Source: CAZLFA01 sp964558665
GTDB lineage: Bacteria; Desulfobacterota; Syntrophia; Syntrophales; PHBD01
DNA: 64,000 bases
Direction: 5' to 3'
Assembly: GCA_964558665.1 (NCBI GenBank)
Contig: CAZLFA010000006.1
Location: forward strand, 1-64,000
The number at the start of each line of letters is the position of its first letter. The stretch's first letter is position 1. Below, one piece after another: positions 24,971 to 32,659 of the stretch. The notes under the pieces were generated by a model, which was given only the letters and a program-made list of their open reading frames with translations, was not told the origin of the DNA and made no database searches. A program made the position numbers and the translations under genes.

Positions 24971-25387
24971 ATGAAAAGCAGTCTATTAAAAAATCAGAAA
25001 GGTTTTACATTAATTGAAATTATATCGGTACTGGTCATATTGGGAATCCTGGCGGCCGTGGCCATTCCTAAGTATGTGGATATTCAGAATGAGGCCAGAA
25101 CAAAAGCGGCACAGGGACAGATAGCTGAGGCAAAGGGGCGTTTAAACACAGCCTTGGCTGGTTATATACTGTCAAATAGCGGTGTAAAACCGGCAACTGG
25201 AACTGTGCTTTTGACCTATGCAAACGGCAAGAAGACGAATTCATGCCCTACTGCCGCAAGGACGGAAGGTGACTTTACTTTTGTATGTGCCACTGGTGCA
25301 GGAAGTTCGGTCGTCATTACAGTAAATTCTGTACAGACGGTAAGTCTTAGCCCTGTGGTGACGGGAACATTTAATTTCGCCGATTGA
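24971..25387 (+). CDS. Major type IV pilin (MshA/PilA-like prepilin)
   Basis: A 138-residue prepilin with a short basic leader cleaved after Gly11. The mature N-terminus FTLIEIISVLVILGILAAVA has the usual Phe1 and Glu5. Two cysteines in the C-terminal half could form the disulfide loop. It has its own sigma-54 promoter and is closed by a terminator, so it is expressed separately and strongly, as expected of the major subunit. Its globular domain is rich in Thr and Ser, possible glycosylation sites. Confidence 0.92.
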   Translation: MKSSLLKNQKGFTLIEIISVLVILGILAAVAIPKYVDIQNEARTKAAQGQIAEAKGRLNTALAGYILSNSGVKPATGTVLLTYANGKKTNSCPTAARTEGDFTFVCATGAGSSVVITVNSVQTVSLSPVVTGTFNFAD

Positions 25388-25410
25388 TACAATCTGGCAT
25401 AAGCTGCGAA

Positions 25411-25440
25411 GGGGAACCGGAACGGGCGGTTCCCCTTTTT
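25411..25440 (+). terminator. Rho-independent terminator of the pilin gene
   Basis: A 9-bp perfect stem, GGGGAACCG (25411-25419) with CGGTTCCCC (25427-25435), and a 7-nt loop are followed by TTTTT. It lies 24 nt after the pilin stop. Confidence 0.92.
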
Positions 25441-25459
25441 CATTCAGAGAAATCCAGAT

Positions 25460-27562
25460 TCAAGATCGCCTGAAAGACGCAAGTGCCTGCATGGCGAGTT
25501 CGGTACGAATAATGGCCAACAGTTTATTTTTATCACCATTGTAGATCTTGTTCTCCGGTTCGTCAAATGCCTTGTTGATAAACACAGCCAAATCATCGCC
25601 ATCTTTCATACCTATAACCCTATCGACCGCGGCCCTTAGTTCCTTTTTCCTTCCGGTAATTGAAAACAGCTCGATTATTGCTAAATGTCCCCTTACCTTA
25701 CCTGGCTCCTTGGTCAGATATTTTTGCCAATAATATATTGCTCTCTCATAGTGCCCCGTTTCTTTGTATGATTGACCTAATATCGCAAATGCTTCGATAT
25801 AATCCGGTGTCAACCTGAGCGTTTCATACGCCTCTTTACGGCAGGCGCTGTGATTTCCCTCCCGCAGCAGTATAAAACTCAGGAAAAAATGATTTTTGTC
25901 GGCATTCTGGGTACTGAGCTGCAGCGCCCTATCTATGCTTCTTTTCGCGTCCGGAAGTTTTCCCATCATAAGATATGTTTTTGCCAGGACGGTGTATGTG
26001 GTAGGCAGTTGAGGATTGATGGCATGCGATTTTTTCAGGTGCTGCAATGCCAAAGCGTACTTCTTTGTGATTTCAGAGTGGTATAAGGCTATATTGGTTT
26101 CGTAAACGGCAAAGGCATATCGATTCTGGTCCTTTTGCAGCCGTATTGCCTCATTGTATTCTTTGAATGCAGCCTCATAATTGCCGGTATCCCAGTAGGC
26201 CTTGCCCAGATTATTGTGTCCACCGGACAGGTTTGGCGACTTGCTTACACAGTCCTTCCACAAAGAAACAGGTGACAGAAAAAGATCGTTTCTCAGATAG
26301 GTAGTATGGGCCTCAGCCGCGATTATGAAGGTAATCAGGACAACAATCATATATTGCAGAGATTTACGGTGTTTAAAATAGTCGAGGGCATTCATGATAA
26401 ATATGACTAACGGCACAAACAGGAGCATTGATGGGATGTAGTTTCGATGTTCGTATATCAGCTCCAATGAGAAGATGGAACCTTCTATTAGATGGTTCAA
26501 GAAAAAGAAAAGAACGCAGAAAGAGAGGAGAGGTCTTTTTCGTGCGTTTTTGACAGCCAGGACAAAGATGATGACAATCGATAATGCTGAAAAAAGTGTC
26601 GTCCAGGGTTGAATCAGTGATGTTGAGAAATCAACATCATGCAAAAAGACCAATCGGCTGGAAATAGGATATAATAAAAGTGATATATAATAAAAGAAAA
26701 TTCGCGGCTGTGTCATTAGGCGCTCCCACATGGAGAATGGCCGTAAATTCTTATAGTCGCCGATGAGGGTCGGTATATCAAAGTAGAAGAGAGCAACCAT
26801 AAAAGGAATCAGCAAGACGACTGCTGCTGTAAAAATAATGGGTTTGATGTTCTTTATTGGGAGCCCCTTTATAAGCACCAAATCGAAGATAAATAAAACA
26901 ATAGGCAGCATGACAGTGTTCTCTTTAGTGCCGAAGGCGGCAAGAGCGGAAACGAGGCAAAGAGAAAAAAAGGCTACAGCCTTGCATTGCCTGCTTGCGG
27001 TCCTTCCTTTTAAATAGAAATACATGGCCATGATAAAAAACATGCCAGCCATGCTGGCCATCCTCTGAACGACGTATGTAACGGCGGTCTGTTGGAGCGG
27101 ATTGATCGACCATAAGGCTGTGGATAACAAGGCAATGGAGTATGCGGATTTCTCATACTTGCCATTAAGAGACGGTAGTTTCAAAGTATTCAAAATAAAG
27201 AGAAACAAGAAAATAGCTGTGAGGTAATGAACGGCAAAATTCACTAGATGATAGCCGAAAATATCGGTGCCGCTGAAGTAATAATTCATGGCAAAGCTAA
27301 AATATGAAACAGGCCTTGACCAGTGTGACTTGGTCAGTCCTAAGAAAGACTTTTTTACATCCTCTGCAGACAGGTTGGTAAGATGGACATTGCTGTTGAA
27401 AATAATATTGTCAAAATCATCGAATTGCCATTGTCCGTCAAAACTATTACTGTAGCTTATAATATTCAGCAGGAAGAGTAATATTAAGGCGGTAATGAAG
27501 TTTCTGTAGTCCCCAACACTGTAAGTGGTGTCTAAAAAGGATTCACTATTTTTTGTCGTCAC
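25460..27562 (-). CDS. Membrane GT-C type glycosyltransferase-like protein with TPR domain
   Basis: A 700-residue protein. The first 430 residues hold about ten membrane helices with an early acidic loop, QFDDFDN (Asp48-Asp49), and YFSGTDIFGYHLVNFAVHYL. This resembles TMTC/DUF1736 and PMT-like lipid-sugar-dependent transferases. The last 260 residues form at least five TPR units (for example GHNNLGKAYWDTGNYEAAFKEY). Convergent with the major pilin gene, it may glycosylate pilin or another exported protein. That is inferred from fold and position only. Confidence 0.75.
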   Translation of the reverse strand: MTTKNSESFLDTTYSVGDYRNFITALILLFLLNIISYSNSFDGQWQFDDFDNIIFNSNVHLTNLSAEDVKKSFLGLTKSHWSRPVSYFSFAMNYYFSGTDIFGYHLVNFAVHYLTAIFLFLFILNTLKLPSLNGKYEKSAYSIALLSTALWSINPLQQTAVTYVVQRMASMAGMFFIMAMYFYLKGRTASRQCKAVAFFSLCLVSALAAFGTKENTVMLPIVLFIFDLVLIKGLPIKNIKPIIFTAAVVLLIPFMVALFYFDIPTLIGDYKNLRPFSMWERLMTQPRIFFYYISLLLYPISSRLVFLHDVDFSTSLIQPWTTLFSALSIVIIFVLAVKNARKRPLLSFCVLFFFLNHLIEGSIFSLELIYEHRNYIPSMLLFVPLVIFIMNALDYFKHRKSLQYMIVVLITFIIAAEAHTTYLRNDLFLSPVSLWKDCVSKSPNLSGGHNNLGKAYWDTGNYEAAFKEYNEAIRLQKDQNRYAFAVYETNIALYHSEITKKYALALQHLKKSHAINPQLPTTYTVLAKTYLMMGKLPDAKRSIDRALQLSTQNADKNHFFLSFILLREGNHSACRKEAYETLRLTPDYIEAFAILGQSYKETGHYERAIYYWQKYLTKEPGKVRGHLAIIELFSITGRKKELRAAVDRVIGMKDGDDLAVFINKAFDEPENKIYNGDKNKLLAIIRTELAMQALASFRRS

Positions 27563-27723
27563 ATATCCGTCCTTTGTCTGTTATCATCAGGCATGAATCT
27601 ATTCGTTTCAAGAAAAAATTACCATTGATTTTTTGCATCATGAGTTACTGCTCATCCTGCACGTGTATGCCGTGGCTTTGAAAGAATAAGGGGAATTGAC
27701 TATTAACATTAACCTTTTCTGTG

Positions 27724-27729
27724 TATAAT
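27724..27729 (+). promoter_or_regulatory. TATAAT -10 box that would give a leaderless sigma-factor mRNA
   Basis: A perfect TATAAT lies 6 nt before the ATG at 27736, with no Shine-Dalgarno between. A weak TATTAA is at -35 spacing (27701-27706); a better TTGACT lies 22 nt upstream, which is too far. The predicted start of transcription coincides with the ATG. Confidence 0.35.
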
Positions 27730-27735
27730 ATTACA

Positions 27736-28302
27736 ATGGCCACGACGGAAGAAAATGAGATTATTGAGCGCATCCTCGACGGAGAGCGCGATCTGTATGC
27801 TATACTTATTAATCGCTACAAGCAGCCCGTCTTCAATCTTGCCTTCAGAATGACGGCAAGTCTTGAGGATGCCGACGATCTGTCTCAGGAAATCTTTGCG
27901 CGTGCTTTTACAAGGCTGCGGTTGTTTAATAAAGAGAAGTCTTTCTTCACCTGGCTGTACACCATCAGCTTAAATGTCATACGGAATTATCTCAGGAAAA
28001 AAGAATGGGACAGCCTTGCCGTGTCTGATTTCAGTGACAAAGACAAACACCTGCTGAACACGGCCGATTGCGGCCTTGATCCTGAACAGATAACTGCCGA
28101 CAACCAGTTGAGGAAACTGCTGGAGTCCTGCCTGCTCAAGCTGACGCTCGATCTGCGGGAAGCTCTGGTGCTGAGATTTTATCAGGGTTTGTCCTTCGAG
28201 GATATTGCAGGGATCACCGGCCGTTCAATAAGCGCCATGAAGATGAGGGTCTACAGAGGCATCGAGGAGTTGCAGAGGATGATGAATGGAAAAATTTTGT
28301 GA
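27736..28302 (+). CDS. ECF-type RNA polymerase sigma factor
   Basis: A 188-residue group IV sigma factor. Region 2 contains DADDLSQEIFARAF and FFTWLYTISLNVIRNYLR. Region 4 contains LVLRFYQGLSFEDIAGITGRSISAMKMRVYRG, a helix-turn-helix for -35 recognition. I prefer the ATG at 27736; a GTG at 27721 would place the TATAAT box inside the gene. The next gene encodes a membrane protein, the usual arrangement for a cognate anti-sigma factor, and minor pilin genes follow, so this sigma factor may control them. Confidence 0.9.
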   Translation: MATTEENEIIERILDGERDLYAILINRYKQPVFNLAFRMTASLEDADDLSQEIFARAFTRLRLFNKEKSFFTWLYTISLNVIRNYLRKKEWDSLAVSDFSDKDKHLLNTADCGLDPEQITADNQLRKLLESCLLKLTLDLREALVLRFYQGLSFEDIAGITGRSISAMKMRVYRGIEELQRMMNGKIL

Positions 28303-28343
28303 CTTTTTTCTCCCGCCGCTGTATATCATACTGAAGAGGTTCC

Positions 28344-28949
28344 ATGATGATTGATAAGCAAAAGATTGAAGATATCATGAGCACATCAACTGCTGTCGAG
28401 CCGGCAGATGATTTTACCGCGCGAGTGATGGCGACGGTAATGGAAGCAAAGCCGGGATTCTATCACCGCGTCTGGAACATACTTGCCAGTCGTCGCAGTT
28501 TTACGCTGGATCCGATGCGAGCCTTGCACGGAGGGGTAAGCTCTGATGAAATATTTCTGTATTTTAGCATGGTGGCCTTTGCCTATCTGATACTGGCAGC
28601 CGTGCTATTTATTGGACTGAAAAACACAGATAGCGTATCTCTCATATCGCCGCTGTTTCTGGTGCAACCATGGATATCATTGTTCTTAGCCTGCGGTTTG
28701 GGCTTCGCAGGTTTTATGGCAAGAAAAATGAACATCGGCATAAGACTAGCCCGGATTGCCGCCTTTATCTATATTGAAATAGTCGTTATTAACGGAGTGC
28801 TCATGTTTATAGAACTGAAGCCTATTCTATTTTTGATGCCGTTAATAATCACAATGGTCAGTATCTCAGTAGGCCTGGGTATTTTTCTGGCAGCTGCTTG
28901 CAACAGACAAGACACAGGCACCGGGAAGATAAATAACTCCTTAACATGA
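28344..28949 (+). CDS. Polytopic membrane protein, putative anti-sigma factor
   Basis: A 201-residue protein. An 85-residue cytoplasmic N-terminus (MSTSTAVEPADDFTARVMATV resembles anti-sigma N-terminal segments, but no zinc HxxxCxxC is seen) is followed by four membrane helices at about 70-92, 105-122, 130-152 and 158-180. It lies 41 nt after the ECF sigma gene. The anti-sigma assignment rests on gene order and the EPxDDFTxRVM pattern. Confidence 0.6.
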   Translation: MMIDKQKIEDIMSTSTAVEPADDFTARVMATVMEAKPGFYHRVWNILASRRSFTLDPMRALHGGVSSDEIFLYFSMVAFAYLILAAVLFIGLKNTDSVSLISPLFLVQPWISLFLACGLGFAGFMARKMNIGIRLARIAAFIYIEIVVINGVLMFIELKPILFLMPLIITMVSISVGLGIFLAAACNRQDTGTGKINNSLT

Positions 28950-28983
28950 GACCCGGGCAAAATAGAGGCATTCAAGCAAACCT

Positions 28984-29451
28984 ATGAAAAAAGCCATAAC
29001 TCCATTTTATAAAATTAAAATATGCGAGCAGGGCTTCACGCTTATTGAGGTGATTGCAATATTGATCATCATCGGCATAACCATGGCCGTGGTCATGAAT
29101 CGTGTCATCTCTACACAGAGCGAGTTGATTTCGGAGTTGGACACAGTAAAATCTCATCTGAGGTATGTCCAGTTGAAGGCTTTGAACAGTGACACGGGCA
29201 CCTGGGGTATCAGTTTTTCAGCAAATTCCTATACCCTTCAATACAATGGTGCGGCCGCGACAATTAATCTTCCCTCTGATGATTCAAACACCCATACTTA
29301 TTCATCAGGCGTAACGATGACCGGTTCCCAGACAGTCACTTATAATTCCTGGGGCAGCCCGGGGATTTCCAATATTTCACTTACATTAAGCCAGGGAGGA
29401 GCAACAAGCACTATCACCATATACGCCGGGACGGGATTTATTTCACCATGA
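28984..29451 (+). CDS. Minor prepilin (GspH/FimU-like)
   Basis: A 155-residue prepilin-type protein cleaved after Gly17, with mature N-terminus FTLIEVIAILIIIGITMAVV. The first of four consecutive minor pilin genes (H, I/V, J/W, K/X order), which together form the tip complex that primes pilus assembly. The C-terminal half is rich in Ser, Thr and beta strands. Its stop overlaps the next start by 4 nt (ATGA). Confidence 0.85.
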   Translation: MKKAITPFYKIKICEQGFTLIEVIAILIIIGITMAVVMNRVISTQSELISELDTVKSHLRYVQLKALNSDTGTWGISFSANSYTLQYNGAAATINLPSDDSNTHTYSSGVTMTGSQTVTYNSWGSPGISNISLTLSQGGATSTITIYAGTGFISP

Positions 29452-30083
29452 ACTCACGCAACATAAAGTCGGAAGATGGGTTTTCCCTGATAGAGGCCAT
29501 CATCACTCTTGTGATCCTGGCGGTTTTCGCCAGTATGATGTCAGCCTACTTCGGTTCCTCCATGTATGAGAGTTCAGCACCCATTATCCGGCTGAAAAAG
29601 GCTGCCGGTTTAAACCAGGTGATGGACAAAATCAATGCTGAGTATAGCCGGATAGACCATTGGCGTCCCAGCATGGCTTATGCAGCCGGGACAGTCATAA
29701 TACCAAGGACCGGCAACGGCAACGGTATACAGTATATTACCGCCGCCGGTGGCATCAGCAATGCTACGGAACCGGGATGGAAGACCACCGGGACGACAAT
29801 CGACGGGGGAGTTACTTGGGCAACCAATGGATCAGCACCGACGCTTACCTCTCTTAAAACCGCAATCGGTGCGGAGGGACAGGACTTTAATAACACCTTT
29901 GGAAGCTACCGGGTAGTCCAGAACAGATTCATCAAGTTTGACAGCGGAGGTAATGAAGTGAATGTCGATGCAACTCCTACTGATCCTGCTTACGGACGAT
30001 ATCTTAAAGTCACGATTGGTTTTCCTCTCACCGATGTAAACCGTACAGGGGAAACCCTGACCACCTTGTTTACCTTAAGGTAG
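29448..30083 (+). CDS. Minor prepilin (PilV/GspI-like) with a tail-fibre-like insertion
   Basis: A 211-residue prepilin with cleavage after Gly11 and mature start FSLIEAIITLVILAVF. Residues about 72-130 read like a module known from phage tail and chitin/carbohydrate-binding proteins: W, a YAAGTVIIP strand, TAAGGISNATEPGW, TTIDGGVTW, WATNG. This is not a normal pilin element and suggests a sugar-binding decoration. Co-translated with the preceding minor pilin. Confidence 0.8.
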   Translation: MNSRNIKSEDGFSLIEAIITLVILAVFASMMSAYFGSSMYESSAPIIRLKKAAGLNQVMDKINAEYSRIDHWRPSMAYAAGTVIIPRTGNGNGIQYITAAGGISNATEPGWKTTGTTIDGGVTWATNGSAPTLTSLKTAIGAEGQDFNNTFGSYRVVQNRFIKFDSGGNEVNVDATPTDPAYGRYLKVTIGFPLTDVNRTGETLTTLFTLR

Positions 30084-30087
30084 GACG

Positions 30088-30603
30088 ATGGAACATCATG
30101 TAATTAAGAATATTCATAGCAATAAAGGTTTCACATTGGTCGAAGTGATTGTCTCGCTGGCGCTGATCGGTATTATCGCCGCCATCTCCGGGATTGGCTT
30201 GGTACAGATAACTCAGGGATACGTATTATCAAGGAAAAACGTGGAGACGGCTCAAAAAGCTCAGATAGCCATGACAAGAATGATAAAGGAGTTGGGGGCA
30301 ATAACATCTGTAAGTTCCTCGCCTGCTCCCACGGCGACTTCCATAACTTATACCAGACTGGGTTCAGTTCCCCCCATTACTATCCAGCTTTCCGGTGAGC
30401 TGGTGCAGATGCAGATTTCCGGAACAACTACAACCCTGATAGACAATGTAACGGCATTTTCGCTCACATACTACGATGCGGCAGGCAGCGTCACGACTGT
30501 AGCGGCAAACATCCGCAGGATCGATATAAGCCTTACATTGCGAGGGGCGGACAATCAGACAACCGAATTCAAAAATTATGTGAAGATACTGGAATCATAC
30601 TGA
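30088..30603 (+). CDS. Minor prepilin (PilW/GspJ-like)
   Basis: A 171-residue prepilin with cleavage after Gly14 and mature start FTLVEVIVSLALIGIIAAISG. It contains a helix and a beta-rich C-terminus with the LIDNVTAFSLTYYDAAG pattern typical of GspJ/PilW proteins. It starts 4 nt after the previous stop and is the third component of the tip set. Confidence 0.85.
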   Translation: MEHHVIKNIHSNKGFTLVEVIVSLALIGIIAAISGIGLVQITQGYVLSRKNVETAQKAQIAMTRMIKELGAITSVSSSPAPTATSITYTRLGSVPPITIQLSGELVQMQISGTTTTLIDNVTAFSLTYYDAAGSVTTVAANIRRIDISLTLRGADNQTTEFKNYVKILESY

Positions 30604-30617
30604 CAACGGAGAACAAT

Positions 30618-32042
30618 ATGCGCTTCAATAACAAAGGGGCCGCCCTGGTCGTAATAATAATAGCAATGACCATAATGGCGGTGCTCGGTACAGCCATCTA
30701 TCGGCTTACCACCACTGCCTCTTACAGCGAACTTCTGGCAAACAATAACGATCAGGCCTATCGGCTTGCCATTGCAGGTGTCCGTTACTGCGCAACCAAC
30801 CGTAGCTGTGCTGTGACCCCCACCTTGTATCTGCCTGATACCAATCACATTATTACAATTGCCATGAGCGGAAGCAATGTCCTTACATCTACAGGAATAG
30901 TAAATCCCGGGACATTCATGGAGGCCAGAAGGGTTATCGTCAGCGATATGTTTCCGATATGGGGAACAACAACACCGCCAACAGGCGTCATAAGTTCCAC
31001 GGGCGATATGCCTTCATTTGGCGATCCCAGCACGATCGGCAGCAGTTCCAGCATGTCTTCGGATCAGGCAACTCAAACCATCAATATGGGAGGCAACGTA
31101 ACTAACGGAGCCGGATCCCTCTGGTACACCGGAAGCAGTTCAGCCGCAAACTGCACGGCAGGATCCTGTTCGTTCAATATCGGCATGCGCGCCTATTTCG
31201 ACTTCGTATTTAAAAATGAAGATTACTCAACCGGCAGCACAACCTATGGTGATGGTTTTACCTTTGCAATCATCAGTGCAATCACAAACACCTTGGGGCG
31301 CACCGGCGGCGCGCCCGCCGGATATAGTATGGGAGAGCTTCTCGGGTACGCCGGGCCGGGAAACACAACCGATCAATTGGGCTTGAAACCGCCGAAAATA
31401 GCCATAGAATTTGATAGCTATCCCAACAGCAACGGGGATGTCTGCAATAGCGGCAGCCGTAATGACAATCCTTCGGATAGCACCTTCAAAAATCATGCTG
31501 CCCTTATATTCTGGGGTGATGATTTGTTAGCCGGAAATTGCCTTTCAATATATCCTAAAAAAACTTTTGACGACAACAGGCACGGTGCAGGTTCTGGAAC
31601 CGATCCCGTCAATTCATCCAATCCGGATCCAACAGGTTTTACGGATACGGCATCTTCCGGCTACTATCAGAACTCCGGTCTCAAGTATCAATGCAAAAGT
31701 TCAGTCAATAACTGCAACTGGATGGAGGACGGTTATACCTACAGCTTTCGCCTGGAGATTACCCGGCCCACGGCGCCAACAGGAACTATATATAACTATG
31801 TTTTCAAGGTCTGGATATACCGTCTTGATATTGCACCGCTCAGCGCCGACCAAAGGACTCGTTATCAGAATGTGATCTCGGCGTATACAGATACTGCACC
31901 ACATATCAATAAAACTGTATCTTTCACGGCAGCGCAACACGCCAACCTCGAAAAGATATTCTTCGGCTTCACGGTAGCGACCGGCGTAGCTACGCAGCAG
32001 ACCACGGTGAGCAATATGAAGTTTTTCTTTCCTACGCTTTAA
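30618..32042 (+). CDS. PilX/GspK-like minor pilin with L-type-lectin-like domain
   Basis: A 474-residue protein. The N-terminus (NKG cleavage site, then AALVVIIIAMTIMAVLG) matches PilX/GspK, which lack Glu5. From about residue 155 the sequence resembles legume/L-type lectin or concanavalin-like folds: GDGFTFAI (211-218), IAIEFDSYPN (261-270), NHAALIFWG (292-300). Several cysteine pairs are present. It would sit at the pilus tip and could be the adhesin, comparable in role to MshQ/PilY1. The fold assignment is by motif only. Confidence 0.75.
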   Translation: MRFNNKGAALVVIIIAMTIMAVLGTAIYRLTTTASYSELLANNNDQAYRLAIAGVRYCATNRSCAVTPTLYLPDTNHIITIAMSGSNVLTSTGIVNPGTFMEARRVIVSDMFPIWGTTTPPTGVISSTGDMPSFGDPSTIGSSSSMSSDQATQTINMGGNVTNGAGSLWYTGSSSAANCTAGSCSFNIGMRAYFDFVFKNEDYSTGSTTYGDGFTFAIISAITNTLGRTGGAPAGYSMGELLGYAGPGNTTDQLGLKPPKIAIEFDSYPNSNGDVCNSGSRNDNPSDSTFKNHAALIFWGDDLLAGNCLSIYPKKTFDDNRHGAGSGTDPVNSSNPDPTGFTDTASSGYYQNSGLKYQCKSSVNNCNWMEDGYTYSFRLEITRPTAPTGTIYNYVFKVWIYRLDIAPLSADQRTRYQNVISAYTDTAPHINKTVSFTAAQHANLEKIFFGFTVATGVATQQTTVSNMKFFFPTL

Positions 32043-32117
32043 AGTCCAAACCGTGTAATCGTACCCGTCTGTCCAGCAGTAACGGAGTTTTACCCGGGGA
32101 TTCCATACCTTCGACAA

Positions 32118-32630
32118 TCACAGCGGGTATTTGAGCAGCAGATAGAAATAAGCCTTTTCGTAATCCCTCTCGGCGGCGTATTTCATGTCGATCATTCCCT
32201 CCTCTGTCATGCCCATGCGGATATATATCTGTCCCCTTTCGTAACGGAGCTTTGACTCCTGGGGACTCAGATCGATAGCTCTGCTTAAATCATCTATCGC
32301 CTGCCGGTACATCTTTTTCTCCGCAAAGGCGCGGCCGCGCTGGCTTGAATAATCTGCGTTGCTGCCGTTCAGGGCCATGAGTTTTGTATACAGCTCAATT
32401 GACCGGTCAAATTTGTCCGCATAGAAATAACGGTCGGCGACCCATGACAGAAAGAGCTCTCTTATGCCTGCATACTGTGTCACGAATACCACGGCGACAA
32501 TGAAGATGACGGCAGTCATCAAATAAGAACGCTTGATTAGTTCGACGGGTTTCTCCCTGAACGGGTGATTGCACTTGATGCAGTTATAGGCAACCTCGGA
32601 ATTTATCTCACCGCATTCAGGACATTCCAT
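32118..32630 (-). CDS. Zinc-ribbon, membrane-anchored TPR protein
   Basis: A 170-residue protein. The N-terminus has two CxxC pairs (CPEC and CIKC, residues 3-20) forming a zinc ribbon. A membrane helix at about 36-56 follows, then two to three TPR repeats (SIELYTKLMALNG, AIDDLSRAIDLSPQESKLRYERG). It converges with the minor pilin operon and lies 29 nt upstream of the copper ATPase stop on the same strand. A scaffolding role is plausible; no specific function is visible. Confidence 0.75.
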   Translation of the reverse strand: MECPECGEINSEVAYNCIKCNHPFREKPVELIKRSYLMTAVIFIVAVVFVTQYAGIRELFLSWVADRYFYADKFDRSIELYTKLMALNGSNADYSSQRGRAFAEKKMYRQAIDDLSRAIDLSPQESKLRYERGQIYIRMGMTEEGMIDMKYAAERDYEKAYFYLLLKYPL

Positions 32631-32659
32631 GACAAGACCTCATTATCGGCCGGACAGAC

